NCBI GenBank assembly: GCA_030704615.1
Contig: CM060732.1
Coordinates: 81,305,171 to 81,369,170 of the forward strand
Direction of reading: 5' to 3'
Source: Takakia lepidozioides
Lineage: Eukaryota > Streptophyta > Takakiopsida > Takakiales > Takakiaceae
DNA length: 64,000 nucleotides
Shown here: one piece after another, positions 21,648 to 32,190 of the stretch
Layout of the letters: each line of letters opens with the position of its first letter
Position numbering within the stretch: position 1 is the first letter of the stretch
Position numbers and translations under genes: made by a program
The notes under the pieces: generated by a model
What the model saw: the letters and a program-made list of their open reading frames with translations, nothing else
The model's database searches: none
What the model was told of the DNA's origin: nothing

Positions 21648-22313
21648 CGTTTGTTTTTGCAGAATTGTGTGCTCTTCACCCTGATTCCTCCATTCCTCTC
21701 ACTCTCTTCATCTTAGACTCACAGAACTGCTTTGGCTGTAACAACTGCAGGAATGCCTGTAGTGCACAAAGCAGAAAACGTATGGTTGCCGCAGAAAGGT
21801 ATGGGTAATCTCTTGTAAGCCTGCGGGGCTTGCAAGCATTGTTCAAGAGAAAAGCTCTGCTCTTTCGTTTCGCGTCTCCGCCATTGCGTAAGTAATATTG
21901 CGAGCGTATAGTCTGTTAGCTCCTTCATAGTTTCCAAGTTATAGCATTTATGGCCTGTCCTGTCGAGACGCCCGTTACTCAGAACGACGCCGTCTCTTGC
22001 GCTTAATTTCCCTCCATTTTCTTGATCATTTCTCTGGTTTTCTATTGGCTGTATCAGCTGTGACTGGATTTTAACTTTTATCTTCTTAGTGGACTTTCCC
22101 TGTTGGATAGTCCACTAGGATCACACATGCGACATGAATTCAGTTTTTCTGTACTTGCCGTTCGTTCTGTTTCCCTTTTTCCGTATTCATTAATGGCCCG
22201 CTTTCATCCCTTTGACGCGCCGTTCCAGTCCTCTTTCTTTTTGACACCTGTCCTTGCACTTCATTCTCTGCTGTGTGTCGCACCCTGACCTCCACGTGTC
22301 TATTTTAAATTAA
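21648..22313. other. spacer upstream of the extra gypsy ORF
   Basis: Contains a perfect 8-bp inverted repeat (AGTGGACT...AGTCCACT, about 22088-22116) and a minus-strand frame of 72 codons (21719-21937) of unknown meaning. It may hold a secondary promoter or splice acceptor for the extra ORF. Confidence 0.35.
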
Positions 22314-22813
22314 NNNNNNNNNNNNNNNNNNNNNNNNNNNNNNNNNNNNNNNNNNNNNNNNNNNNNNNNNNNNNNNNNNNNNNNNNNNNNNNNNNNNNNN
22401 NNNNNNNNNNNNNNNNNNNNNNNNNNNNNNNNNNNNNNNNNNNNNNNNNNNNNNNNNNNNNNNNNNNNNNNNNNNNNNNNNNNNNNNNNNNNNNNNNNNN
22501 NNNNNNNNNNNNNNNNNNNNNNNNNNNNNNNNNNNNNNNNNNNNNNNNNNNNNNNNNNNNNNNNNNNNNNNNNNNNNNNNNNNNNNNNNNNNNNNNNNNN
22601 NNNNNNNNNNNNNNNNNNNNNNNNNNNNNNNNNNNNNNNNNNNNNNNNNNNNNNNNNNNNNNNNNNNNNNNNNNNNNNNNNNNNNNNNNNNNNNNNNNNN
22701 NNNNNNNNNNNNNNNNNNNNNNNNNNNNNNNNNNNNNNNNNNNNNNNNNNNNNNNNNNNNNNNNNNNNNNNNNNNNNNNNNNNNNNNNNNNNNNNNNNNN
22801 NNNNNNNNNNNNN
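22314..22813. other. assembly gap (500 N)
   Basis: Exactly 500 N, probably a placeholder length. It removes the end of the gypsy integrase and whatever lies between it and the extra ORFs. Confidence 0.99.
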
Positions 22814-22869
22814 GGAGTCTTGCAATTCCATTCTTTTTCCCCTCCGTTCTCATGGTAGATAACAGAATT

Positions 22870-23553
22870 CCACTGGAAGTAAGCGCTTCATACCATAAAC
22901 TAATTGGAAATGGTGTATACTTTGTGGTGACTTTATACGAAGTCCTGTATGACCATAAAGCTGTCAGCAGCTTTGTATCCCAATCCGTTCTGTTGCATTG
23001 ACTATCTTAGCCAAGATAGTACATAGTATTTTGTTGGTAGCCTCTGCCTGTCTTACCTGTGGGTAATATGTTGTACTCTTTTATGCACAATCATAACTCT
23101 TTAGTCAATAACTCAATGGTCTCATTCATGAAGTGACTTCCTTGATCACTGATAAATTCTAAGGGACATCCAAATCGTGTAAGTATGTTCTCGTACAGGA
23201 ACCTTGCTGTGGACTTGGCTGTGTTGTCCCTCAAAGCTTTAGCTTCCCCCACTTTGTAGTATAATCAGTGGCTGTAAATTATGTACCTGTTTTGTGTATT
23301 CTTGATGGTGGATTAATTGTCCAACAAAGTCTAGTCCCCATTTCTGAAATGGTTCCGTAGGCATTGTAGGATGCAAGGCCATTCTTCCTGATCTCTGCAA
23401 AGGTCCTAGCCTCTGACATTCATCACATTTTTGACAATACTCATGTACATCTTTGAACAACGTAGGCCACCAGTATCCTGCGAGTAGTATCTTTCTACTG
23501 GTAGTCTCTTCTCCAAAATGACCTCCAGCCACTCCTTTATGAACTTCCTCCAA
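22870..23553 (-). pseudogene. gypsy integrase, broken
   Basis: The N-terminal zinc-binding HHCC motif is readable in 23239-23553 (HKGVAGGHF, then CQKCDEC), followed by the first catalytic Asp in KWGLDFVG. After a frame break the second catalytic Asp appears around 23110-23170 (PLEFISDQGSHFMNETI). The catalytic Glu and C-terminal domain fall near or into the N gap. Integrase would insert the element cDNA into the host genome. Frame breaks make this copy non-functional. Confidence 0.85.
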
Positions 23554-23822
23554 GACTTTATTTCTTCATGGTGGTACAAGCATCGTTTTAGTACTCCTCA
23601 GGTCCTAACTTATACATTCTGCTTCCTACCTAGTAAAAGGTAAAGCTCTGATAGCAATTCTCTTCCTCTGCTCCTTACCATAACTAGTGGGCACTGACCA
23701 TGAACAAGGTAGTATCTGATTGGCCACTGCCAATCTAACCATTCATCTACACTTCCTTGCACCTCCATTACATAACTCGCATCAGGTACTGATCGTCCAC
23801 TCCTGTGGCGGCTCTCCTGTTG

Positions 23823-24143
23823 TTAGTCGTGACAAATGATCTGCCACAAGATGCAACGGCCAGGCTTGTAAATAACCTCAAACTCAAACTCATGCAAGAT
23901 TATTAACCACCTCGCTATCCTTCCACTTATCAAAGGTTTGTTCACCAGATATATCAGAGCCTGGTGATCCACATAAAACATAAACTTTCTTCCCAATAGG
24001 TAATGCCTGAATTTCTTCACTGCATAGATCATTGCCAATGCTTCTCTTTCCGTTGTGCTATAGTTCCTCTCAGCACTGTTCATCAACCGGCTAGCATAGT
24101 ACACAGGTGAATCTATATTCCCTGTAACATTCTGGGCTAACAC
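23823..24143 (-). pseudogene. gypsy RNase H
   Basis: Typical Ty3/gypsy RNase H sequence: VYYASRLMNSAERNYSTTERE, LAMIYAVKKFRHYLLG, FYVDHQALIYLVNKP and ending EVIYKPGR. It degrades the RNA strand of the hybrid during reverse transcription. The region is separated from RT by frame breaks around 24145-24380. Confidence 0.88.
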
Positions 24144-24377
24144 TGCTCCAACGCTTCTCCTGATGCATCGCAGTGAACATGAAATACTACATGCCAGTGA
24201 GGGTTAATCAGCACAGGTGTAGTTGTTACTGACAGTGTAAGTTCCTCAACGCCTGTTGACATTCAGCTGTCCATGCAAACACTGCATCTTTCTTCAGAAG
24301 CTTGCTCAATGGTGCTGCTATTTGTGCATACCTTTTGACAAATCTTCTGTAATAACTGGTTTGCCCAAGGAATCTCC

Positions 24378-25400
24378 TTAACTCTTAACATTCACTGGTG
24401 GTGGAGAGACTTTAATGGACTCTGTCTTCCTGGGATCCACAAGGAGTCCCTTCTTACACACAATGTGTCCCAGAAGCACCCCTGAGTTCACACAGAAAGT
24501 ACACTTCTCTGGGTTCAAGCCCAGACCTCTCATCCTGCATCTGGCCAGGCATAACTCCAATTTATGCAAGTGCTCATTCTTAGAGCTGTACACACTGAAA
24601 TCATCAAAACACCTGCATGAAATCATCCAGATACTCTTGAAAAGATTCACTTATCACTCTCTGAAAGGTCGCTGGTGCATTACAAAGCCCAAGGGCATGA
24701 CTTTGTATGCATAAGCCCCCCAGTCTGTGATGAAAGCTGTTTTCCCTTGGTCTTCTTCTGCCACTTGCACTTGATTATAACCACTGAAGCCATCCATGAA
24801 TGAGTACATCTCATGGCCTGCCACAGTGTCTAATACTGCTTCTGTGAATGGCAAAGGGAAAGGATCTTTCTTCGTACAAGCATTCAGCTTCTTATAGTTC
24901 ACACATACTCTTAGTTTGCCATTCTTCTTGGGAACTATAACAATGGGTGACAACCAAGTTGTATACTCTATTGGGTATATAAACTTAGCCTCAGCCAACT
25001 TCTTTATCTCTTCTCCAACCTTCTGTGCGTAGTTGGGATTCATTCTATACCTCGCCTGCTTGATTGGTACTGACCCTGGTTCCAGTTCATTTTATGCTGA
25101 CAGACTTCAGGTGGTATCCCTTTTAGATCCTCATAGCTCCAAGCAAATACATCTCTGTATTTGATGAACAAGCTTTTAGCTTCTTCGAAGAATTCTGGCT
25201 CCAAATCAGCTCCTACTTTCACCATTCTCGGTTCCTCCTGAGTTCCCACATTTACTTCTCTCACCTGCTCATCAGCTGTGATTGTCCAACCAGTCACCAC
25301 TTCATCCTTTAAGCTCACAGTGGCTGGTTCTTCTAGGATTTCTATCTCTCTCCTTTTCTTCATAGAAATGTGGTGGGTAACAGTTGGTTTCCTCTTCAAT
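24378..25400 (-). pseudogene. gypsy reverse transcriptase, frameshifted
   Basis: RT reads in three pieces. 25040-25400 holds the N-terminal part (FIKYRDVFAWSYEDLKGIP). 24654-25043 holds the fingers and palm (SPIVIVPKKNGKLRVCVNYKKLN in two parts; FSGYNQV; KTAFITDWGAYAYKVMPLG). 24378-24650 has the active-site region FDDFSVYSS and LNPEKCTF. The shift just before FDDFSVYSS damages the start of that motif. The DDFSV context is usual for the Tat/Athila branch rather than the YLDDI of chromoviruses. Confidence 0.9.
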
Positions 25401-26515
25401 TGGTGTTGCTGTCACTACACCACAGCAGATACCTCTCAAACAACTTAGGCTTTCCAGCCGCATCTCTGCAACCTGCTCCCATTCTGGGTGTGCAGCAAAT
25501 AGGGTAGCTTCCTGCTCCTCATCCAGTCCTCCCTTCCAGTCATACTCTCTGACTCCTCGAGGTCTTCTTGTAGCAGGTAATCTACTAGATTTCTTTGTGG
25601 TAATTTGTATCTCGTGCATCCCATTATGCACAGTTAGTAACTGAGAATTCCAGTCATGGAATACCCTTGCCTGTTTCAGCCACGGACGTCCCAATAATAA
25701 GGAGTAAGCCTCCATGACTTCATCCATTTTTAATACAGTTACTGTGATCATAAAGATCATTTTCTGTATCTGTATCTTAACTCCTCTTATTAATCCCAAT
25801 GGCTGTACACTTCTTTGATCTGCCATTGTTACTGTAAATGGGGCTGGTTTCATGTTATTTAGACCAAGCTTCTTCCTTAATTGGTCTGTCATGATATTTA
25901 CTCCAGAACCACCATCTATCAGTATTCAGTTAGTTCTGTGCTTCCAATTCTCAATTGGATTACTGGCATAGAATCATCAAAGTCCATGACTGGTTCTCGC
26001 CCTTCCGGCTTCACATTATAACTGGTCACCTTGCTGTTCAGGTCTGTGTTTCCTGTCTCTTGGGCAATTCGATTGATTGCCTGATACAGCCTGTGCCTAC
26101 AATAAGGTGCCACAGCTAATAGCTGTCCAATGGTAATTTCTGCTTTGGTCTGACATATTACTTCAGCCAAAGTCTCTTCATTACTTTGCATGTCTGCATC
26201 TTCTTTTTTCCTTTCTTCCTCACTCCCCTCTTTTTCTCCATCCGAATCAGAGGAATCTGCCACAGGAATATCCGTACTCTTTTGCATTTCCCTTATAGTA
26301 TCTGCCACTTCCTTGTGCAGTTCCTTCTCATCCTTCCAAGTCTCTTCATCTTCAGGCATATCATTGCCACTTCCAGTCTCATCTTCTTCCTCTTCTACTG
26401 GAGGTATTAGTTTGGCTTTACTTCTTGTTACTATCATTGTACTTACTTCTGGTACAACACATGGCCTAACCATGTGAGCTGCCACCACTGGGCCCTCATT
26501 CACAGGAGCTCTCAT
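25302..26515 (-). pseudogene. gypsy protease region with acidic linker
   Basis: 26515-25919 encodes a long acidic linker (EEEEDETGSGND, SDSDGEKEGSEEERKKED). The aspartic protease motif LIDGGSGVNIM lies at the frame break near 25893-25925, with the rest of the protease (SLLLGRPWLKQARVFHDW) in the 25302-25892 frame. The protease would cut the polyprotein. Frameshifts on both sides of the catalytic motif make it non-functional as it stands. Confidence 0.8.
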
Positions 26516-26529
26516 CTCATTCTGGTGTC

Positions 26530-27999
26530 TTATCCAGAATGAACAGGCTGCCTTGCGATGTCCTGGCTGATTACAATAGTAACATAGCTCTTCACCATTG
26601 GGTCCTCGCCCTTGGTCTGGTCTTGGATTATTTCTATAATCCTGATTCCGGGCTGGTAATTCCCCCTTGGATTACCCTGATAGTTGCCTCTGGAATTTCC
26701 TTGGTAATTCCCTCTTGAATTACCTCTCCCTTCCATGCCATTGTTATAGCCACCAGACCTACCATAGTGGTCCTGATCATTGCTTCTTCTTGGCTGGGGC
26801 TGCACCTGATGCACCCTCACTTGCCTAGGTTCTCTTGCAGCTGTCCTTCTGTTGTAGTAACAATTCTCAGTAGAATGGTTATCCATTTTACAGATAGTAC
26901 AGTGTTTCTCCTTCATGTGGCATTCTGTAGTGGTATGGCCTTCATTCTGGCACTTTGCACACCATACACCCTTCCTCCAATGTGTTGCAGCCTCTGTGGC
27001 ATACTTCTTCAAGATTTCTTCCAATCTTTTCTCATAGTTATCCCTCTTCAACTTTTCCTTTCTCTTACTCTTTCTTTTTAGTTCTTGCTCTTCTTCTTCA
27101 TCTGACTCATCTTCAGAGTCCTCATCTTCCTTTTTCTCTCTCCTGAGCATTCCCAATTGCTCAATTCTGTTTGCAGTTTCAAATGCCTCCTCCACTGTAT
27201 TATGGGGTAACATATCCACTTTCTTCTGCAACTCTGGTCTTAGTCCACTCACAAACCAAGTCTTCTGTAAACCGGGTGCTGGTACTGCAGCCAGCTTTTT
27301 CATCATCAATTCCATCTTCTCCATATACTCTTCAACAGTTTCATGCTTCTTCTGCTTCAGCTGTTGTAAACTTCCATACACTTCATCCTCAGTTTTACTT
27401 GTCCTGAACCTATTTCGAAATGCTGTATTCAAGCCATTCCAGGTTAGGAAATGATTATCAGGGAATCTTGCATACCATTCACTTGCTTTCTTGATAAGTG
27501 AACAAGGAAACAGTCTCATCTTGGCATCATCGCCATTCTCATTGTTCACTATACACATGTGCTCAAATTGGCTAATGTGTACATCGGGATCCCCTTTTCC
27601 TGAATATATTGGAAAGGGTGGTTTTGCCCGTGTTGGTTGTAACGCCATCTGTGGCCCTACCTTCTGCCCACTGACAGGTGCTGGCACCCTTGCTGGTGCT
27701 GGTCCTTCTGGACCTGTTGTTTTTGTGGTGGATCTTCCACCAAGTGGTGGCCCTTGAGCACTCCCTGCTTCTGGCCCCACGATATTCACAGTATTCCCAG
27801 CTTCAGTTGCACTACTTCCCACACTCCCTGTCCCCCCAGAGCCAGATCCAGGCAGCCCGCCTGATCCCCCTGAGCCGACACCTTCGTTGGCCTGTGATCC
27901 AAGTGCTCCACTTGATCCAGGTCCAACGGGTTGGGATGTCCTGGTTGTAGTCTCAACCTCAGCTGTTGGGTCTACTTCTTCATATTCTTCCTCTTCCAA
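26530..27999 (-). CDS. gypsy Gag
   Basis: 489 codons. A Gly/Ser/Pro-rich N-terminus is followed by a retrotransposon gag domain (FPIYSGKGDPDVHISQFEH; ASEWYARFPDNHFLTWNGL; FRNRF; YMEKMELMMKKL), a very acidic and basic hinge, and two CCHC knuckles (CAKCQNEGHTTTEC and CTICKMDNHSTENC). An RGN-repeat tail comes next. A third knuckle (CYYCNQPGHRKAAC, about 26550-26595) is in another frame, so the frame breaks near 26655. Gag forms the particle and binds RNA. It is the best preserved protein of this element. Confidence 0.88.
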   Translation of the reverse strand: MEEEEYEEVDPTAEVETTTRTSQPVGPGSSGALGSQANEGVGSGGSGGLPGSGSGGTGSVGSSATEAGNTVNIVGPEAGSAQGPPLGGRSTTKTTGPEGPAPARVPAPVSGQKVGPQMALQPTRAKPPFPIYSGKGDPDVHISQFEHMCIVNNENGDDAKMRLFPCSLIKKASEWYARFPDNHFLTWNGLNTAFRNRFRTSKTEDEVYGSLQQLKQKKHETVEEYMEKMELMMKKLAAVPAPGLQKTWFVSGLRPELQKKVDMLPHNTVEEAFETANRIEQLGMLRREKKEDEDSEDESDEEEEQELKRKSKRKEKLKRDNYEKRLEEILKKYATEAATHWRKGVWCAKCQNEGHTTTECHMKEKHCTICKMDNHSTENCYYNRRTAAREPRQVRVHQVQPQPRRSNDQDHYGRSGGYNNGMEGRGNSRGNYQGNSRGNYQGNPRGNYQPGIRIIEIIQDQTKGEDPMVKSYVTIVISQDIARQPVHSG

Positions 28000-29060
28000 T
28001 TTCTTCTCTTGTTTTCATCCTCCAAGTTCTGCCCTTGGGTTTCTTCTTCACTCATGTAACTCAACTGTAATGGTGTTGGAGAGTCTGAACTCTCCGTTGG
28101 CTCTGCCACATCCTCATCTCCTTCTTCATCTTCTGCTTCAGAAACTGGAGTTCCTGCTTTTGGTGTTCCATGCCAACTCTTATCAAAGATTTCTGTCAAG
28201 TCTTTTATCCAAGGATGTACCTCAGATCTTTCACCTCGTGATTGATCTTCTTCCTGTACCAATTCCTTAATCTTTCTTGCAAAGAAACAGAAGGAGTGGC
28301 ATCCAACTCTAGTTCTTCCGGTATAGGTGATGCACTTTTCGATCTTGATGGTGTGAGAGGTCCAGATGATTCCCCTATGTCTATTCCTCTCTCCCAAAGA
28401 TATGGATAATTAGCTTTCAGATAGCTTTCTCTTTTTGATGAATATCTTTGTCGTCTAGCTTCTCTTTCATCACTCATGTCCATGTCTTTCATTTCTTTTA
28501 ATGTGGCAATAACCAAAACTCTCTTCTGTAATATCTCTCGTATATGCCTGGATTTCTTTCAAGCTTCAATGCACCCTTGGCTATACTTGAAGTCTCCGTT
28601 ACCATATAACCATATGGCAAACAAGTCTGAAAAGCTGTTCTTGGTGTGAGTTTGATCCACAAAATATCCTTTGGAATCCAATTCTTTACCAGTACAAGCT
28701 CTTCATGCATATGGGTATAAACATTCACCTTTCTTTCTTCCCAACTTCAAACTCTACTCGTTTAATGGATAGCAACGCTATCACATAAACTAATGTTGGT
28801 AACCAACGTGCTCTTCCTCTACAGGCTACCTGATAAATCTTTATCACTCCTTTCTCCAGACCCCATTCTGGATCAGCATCATGCACTCGTTTAAGAATAT
28901 TTTCTTTACATCCGTCTGGCAATTCCAAGAACCTTTGAAAGAATTGTTTAGACAATCTTTCTTCCTTCGTTCCACAGGGAATTTGATTCACTTCAAACTC
29001 TTTAATGGTCCAACCTCCATGATCCCACCAGATGCCTGTCACATCTGGTTGTTCATGTCC
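27972..29060 (-). pseudogene. gypsy region upstream of Gag, several frames
   Basis: Between the PBS and Gag the minus strand codes in overlapping pieces: 28725-29060 (GIWWDHGGWTIKEFEV; FFQRFLELPDG; GRARWLPTLVYVIALLSIK), 28498-28728 (LTPRTAFQTCLPYGYMV), 28205-28516 and 27972-28397 (acidic, leading to Gag). This looks like a pre-gag ORF or an N-terminal Gag extension broken by frameshifts. I do not recognise a domain; an extra ORF before gag is known in the Ogre group of Tat elements. Confidence 0.5.
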
Positions 29061-29062
29061 CA

Positions 29063-29082
29063 GGTCCCCAGTATGGTCGCCA
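29063..29082 (-). other. gypsy primer-binding site
   Basis: Two bases inside the LTR the minus strand reads TGGCGACCATACTGGGGAC. It resembles the TGGCGACTC.GCTGGGGA type used by Tat/Ogre elements. The match to a specific tRNA is from memory and not verified. Confidence 0.6.
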
Positions 29083-29084
29083 AA

Positions 29085-30077
29085 TGTCGCGCGCCTTTTA
29101 CTCACCCATCCCTTCGCTATCCGAGGCGGAAACTCCAAGATAGAAGAGTTGGAAATCTCTAAGTACTCAGCCCGCGCAGAACAATCAGTCATGACCTACA
29201 GCTAGTGTATCATGGGGTGTTTCCTATTTGTTTCCTTTTCCGCATTCATCTTTGCTACCTTACCATTGATAATTAAGTATCAGTTTGCTTCATCAATTTA
29301 TCGGTTTCCTTAACTCCTCCATTCAATCCACAGCTTCACTCAGATCTCTCTACACAGTGTGATTGTATTGTATAAGTATCAGATTATGATTTATCAGGTA
29401 TCAGGCCGAATCCATTATGTCTCTAATCTACTCTACAATATCACTCTAGCTTTGCATATGACAAGCTTCTACTAATCCTCTTTTCTCCTTCATCGTGCTC
29501 TCCGATCTCCGCTCCCGCCTGTCTCCGAAGTCCTCCCCGAATAATCCTTAATCCTTCCTATTCCCCGTTCTTCCCTTTATCCTCCTATCCGCGGTTCTAA
29601 CCGTTTCCCTCTCTAACCGTCGTATGTGAACTAACATGTTCCCTTCACTGGTGTTGTTCCCCACAGTCGTTCCCTGTCCTACTCTTCGTTCCCTATTATC
29701 GTGACAGCTGTGTCAAGCGGTGACTGGCTGTGTTTGGCTATGTCGGGCTGTGACTGGCTGTGTGGGCTGTGTCTGCTGTGACGACTGTGACGGGCTGTGT
29801 GGGCTGTGTGGGCTGTGACGACTGTGACGGCTGTGTGGGCTGTGACGACTGTGACGGGCTGTGTTGGCTGTGTGGGCTGTGTGGGCTGTGACGACTGTGA
29901 CGGGCTGTGTTGGCTGTGTGGGCTGTGACTGCTGTGTCGGCTGTGTGGGCTATGTAACCCCCTTCTACAGTGCGCTGCTGTCACCCCTAAGGTTCCTGTT
30001 TGTCTCAGTCTGTGCAAAATTTAAGGGTACCCTACAGATCCCGTATAAGTGTCTAAGTCCCCTACAGTCCTCTAACA
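29085..30077 (-). repeat. gypsy LTR (5' LTR in element orientation)
   Basis: 993 bp, nearly identical to 17143-18135, with the same TG...CA ends. Differences are a few substitutions and compensating one-base indels (for example around 29213 and 29660). Confidence 0.95.
29701..29955 (+). repeat. GGCTGTG minisatellite inside the LTR
   Basis: Second LTR copy of the array at 17760-18012. Confidence 0.9.
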
Positions 30078-30082
30078 GTGTG
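30078..30082. other. target-site duplication GTGTG, right
   Basis: Matches 17138-17142. Joining the flanks with one GTGTG restores an uninterrupted reading frame (ATAAS continuing into LLGAATSVC). Confidence 0.88.
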
Positions 30083-30803
30083 CTGCTGGGAGCGGCCACA
30101 TCTGTGTGTCAGGCTCCATTGTGCTCGGCTACCATGATTGCGACGCCGGGGGTAAGACCAGCTGAGGTGTTCAGGCTGACAGCTACACTCTGTGAGAGTG
30201 GGGAGGTTACTTCATCTTCTGCGGAGATAGTGGGAGGTGTAGTGCCGGAGGGATCTTCGGATTTGAGGGTCAAGACTGCCACGGCGGCGCCATGGCAAGC
30301 TGCAGCTGCCAGGTTGATGGAGCTGCCAGCTAGGCCAGCCATTGAGCGCGCCATGGTGACACCTGGAGTTGTCATGTTAGACAACCAGGATGACATTTTC
30401 TGTTTGAGGGGACCGGCAGGCAAGAGGTACCGGCCACTGCGGGTCTTGTTGGACTCGGGAGCTCAGCCATTGATGTTGGGCAGAGCTGCTATTGCAGGCT
30501 TGGGCCTCACGGAGGCGGATATGGAGCCTTGTCCTTTCCAGATACAGACGTCTCTGGGAGGATCGGGGCATGACACAGCGTGAGTTAGCTATCAGACTAC
30601 GACCGGATCACCCTACAGATGGCTCAGTGATGCGAGCCAAGGCCATTGTGACAGACGCGGTCTCGTACGATGTCCTGGTTGGTGGGGCAGTGTTGTACCC
30701 CATGGGCTTCACCCTGGATTTTTGGGAGGAGTCAGCTTCCTATAGGTCTGCATGGCAGTCAGGGGAGGGCCGGCGTGTGCAGCTCCCTGTGACGTTCATA
30801 TGA
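30083..30803 (+). pseudogene. aspartic protease of the DNMT-bearing retroelement
   Basis: Continues the frame interrupted at 17142. After an Ala/Thr/Gly-rich stretch comes PLRVLLDSGAQPLMLG, the DSG catalytic motif of a retropepsin, with the domain continuing in a second overlapping frame (30492-30803): VTDAVSYDVLVGGAVLYPMG, FTLDFWEE and GEGRRVQLPV. The shift lies near 30560-30580. A one-per-chain DSG protease acts as a dimer to cut the polyprotein. The next segment downstream is the methyltransferase, so the order is gag-protease-DNMT. Confidence 0.8.
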
Positions 30804-31213
30804 GGAGTTGCGGTTGCCCAGCGAGGCAAGATGCCGACACTAGCAGCATTCACAGCGGCAGTGAGTTGGCCTGGAGAGTTGCTTAAGGGCAACGCTCATT
30901 CAGAGGATGTGCCACCTCCAGGAGAGCAGGATGACATGTATGGTATGGCGGAGTTGCCTACCATGGTTGCTCAGACTCCATTGTGGGGCACGAGCAAGGA
31001 TTTGCAGCGGGATGCTGATCGACGGGTGTAACAAGCCTGGGTGGAGGCTTTTGTACCGTCAGGAGAGGAAGAGAGTGCGGGGATTACACCAGGACCACCT
31101 CAGTTGTCTCCATTGGACACCACACCTATTGTGTGGCAGTATCCGGATGAAGGCATTTGTCTTCTGGACTTGTTTGGCGGGATCAGCAACGGATTGGCTG
31201 TTGTGTTACAGGC
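30804..31213 (+). pseudogene. DNMT N-terminal part: linker and motif I
   Basis: A linker (MPTLAAFTAAVSWPGELLKG; MAELPTMVAQTPLWG) has a frame break or stop near 31029, then PIVWQYPDEGICLLDLFGG and ISNGLAVVLQA. LLDLFGGISNG is motif I (S-adenosylmethionine binding, DLFxGxGG type) of C5 cytosine methyltransferases. Reading breaks off exactly where the PPR-bearing element is inserted (31213) and resumes in the same frame at 36097 with LQAGV and VRRYLYVERDE. It would transfer a methyl group to cytosine in DNA. It is fused to retroelement genes and is not a normal host DNMT. Confidence 0.8.
31205..31213. other. 9-bp target-site duplication GTTACAGGC, left
   Basis: Identical 9-mer at 36097-36105. 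It encodes LQA of the DNMT on both sides, so the reading frame is continuous when the insert is removed. Confidence 0.85.
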
Positions 31214-31256
31214 CCGGGGGGTGCATTCTTTATAAAATGTCCGTATCATGTGCGTT
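31214..31256 (+). repeat. left terminal inverted repeat
   Basis: Pairs with 36054-36096. An A-rich stretch ending in CCCCC follows inside (31262-31280), with a counterpart at the other end. Confidence 0.7.
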
Positions 31257-31261
31257 CGCCG

Positions 31262-31540
31262 CCTAATAAAAAAACCCCCTGTATACGGGTCCTTGGATCA
31301 TTTTCCCCCCCTCTGTACATACATTTTGAAGATTATAAAACCCCCTCATGTAAATATATAGAAATTTGTAATTTTAAAAAAGTACCGTCTTCTGTATGTA
31401 TATTTTCCTTTCCAATAATTAAAAAATACCCTCAAATATGTATATGTATGTTTTTATATTATATCAAGTTTATTCATTTAAAAATAGAATAAAAATCTAA
31501 TTAATTAATTTAAAAAAAATTGTTTGCCCTCGATAAAACT
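31262..31540. repeat. AT-rich subterminal region with AAACCCCC motifs
   Basis: Contains AAAAAACCCCCTGTATAC and ATAAAACCCCCTCATGTAAA. Similar motifs occur near the other end at 35960, 35990 and 36030. Subterminal repeats of this kind can be transposase-binding sites, which is inference. Confidence 0.5.
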
Positions 31541-31780
31541 TGTTTTGGAATCTCACTTTGAACAAAAATCAGATGCAGAGAGGAAGAGACATTGTCAATG
31601 CCCGATGTGCAAGAGGCCTGAAGAAAGTTTCCATTTTCTGATATACAGTCCTGGGTATTTTCATCAGAGAGTGAACCTCTTGAAGACCATCAAGACCTAG
31701 TCACTGCACCTCTGTTCATCAACTAGGACAGTTTTTGAACTTGTTCTACAGTTTCAACCTTCGCAAGGTCCAATTATGTT
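31540..31780 (+). repeat. dispersed repeat, copy 2
   Basis: Alignable with 5640-5850 and 35340-35510: 'cagatgcagagaggaa', 'gtcaatgcccgatgtgc', 'gggtattttcatcagagag' and 'gaccatcaagac'. Confidence 0.6.
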
Positions 31781-31908
31781 CAAAACCTACTGTTGAGAAT
31801 TCCTCTCCAAAAAGAGATTTCGTACGCCTTTGCTGCCACTGTTGGAGTCCAACCTAACTCGCAGTTGACAGAGTTCAATACATTCAATTAGGTGACAAGC
31901 ATTTCATT

Positions 31909-32190
31909 TCACCAATACTCCCCACAAGAACAAACACCATTTTGGAAGTGGTGAAAGCGGTTTGCATCCCGTACAACAATCTCTTGCTTAGTTATCTTTG
32001 AGATGAATTTGGTGGCTGTGTGGCAATCACCACACATCTGAAGATTCCTGATGATCCCCAAAGACATCCTAGAGGGTGTGTTGATAAGCCCAAAAACAAT
32101 GGCAAACTTCTCATTGTGGTGGCAAAGAGACGATTCTTTAAGCTCTTCCTCAACATCATGCAATGCCAAGCGGGCTTCACCCCTTTGCAC
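31909..32190 (-). pseudogene. DYW deaminase domain fragment of a PPR protein
   Basis: The domain gives C-to-U RNA editing activity in plant organelles. All zinc and catalytic signatures are visible: HNEKFAIVFGLI (HxE), CGDCHTATKF (CxxCH), RDANRFHHFQNGVCSCGEYW, ending in EYW instead of DYW, and a stop at 31909-31911. The preceding HDVEEELKE is the usual start of the domain. It is fused at about 32180 to a truncated PPR repeat (EQMMCKGVKP) in a shifted frame, so it is not expressed as a proper PPR protein. The DYW module itself is intact. Confidence 0.85.

Larger units (their letters stand above)
17143..30077 (-). mobile_element. complete Ty3/gypsy element, nested in the DNMT retroelement
   Basis: About 12.9 kb including a 500-N gap. 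It has two 993-bp LTRs, a 5-bp target duplication, PBS and polypurine tract, and genes on the minus strand in the order gag, protease, RT, RNase H, integrase, then about 4.5 kb of extra open frames before the 3' LTR. The RT motif FDDFSVYSS (usual context V-F-x-DDFSV) and the PBS type point to the Tat/Athila side of gypsy. The extra 3' coding region fits that group, which often carries additional ORFs. The LTRs are nearly identical, so insertion is fairly recent, yet gag-pol is broken by several frameshifts. Confidence 0.92.

Noticed and set aside
22305-22853. Long open frame on the minus strand
   Set aside because: It consists of the 500-N gap.
17143-30077. Two unrelated solo LTRs
   Set aside because: Matching GTGTG duplications, PBS, polypurine tract and gag-pol between them show one complete element.
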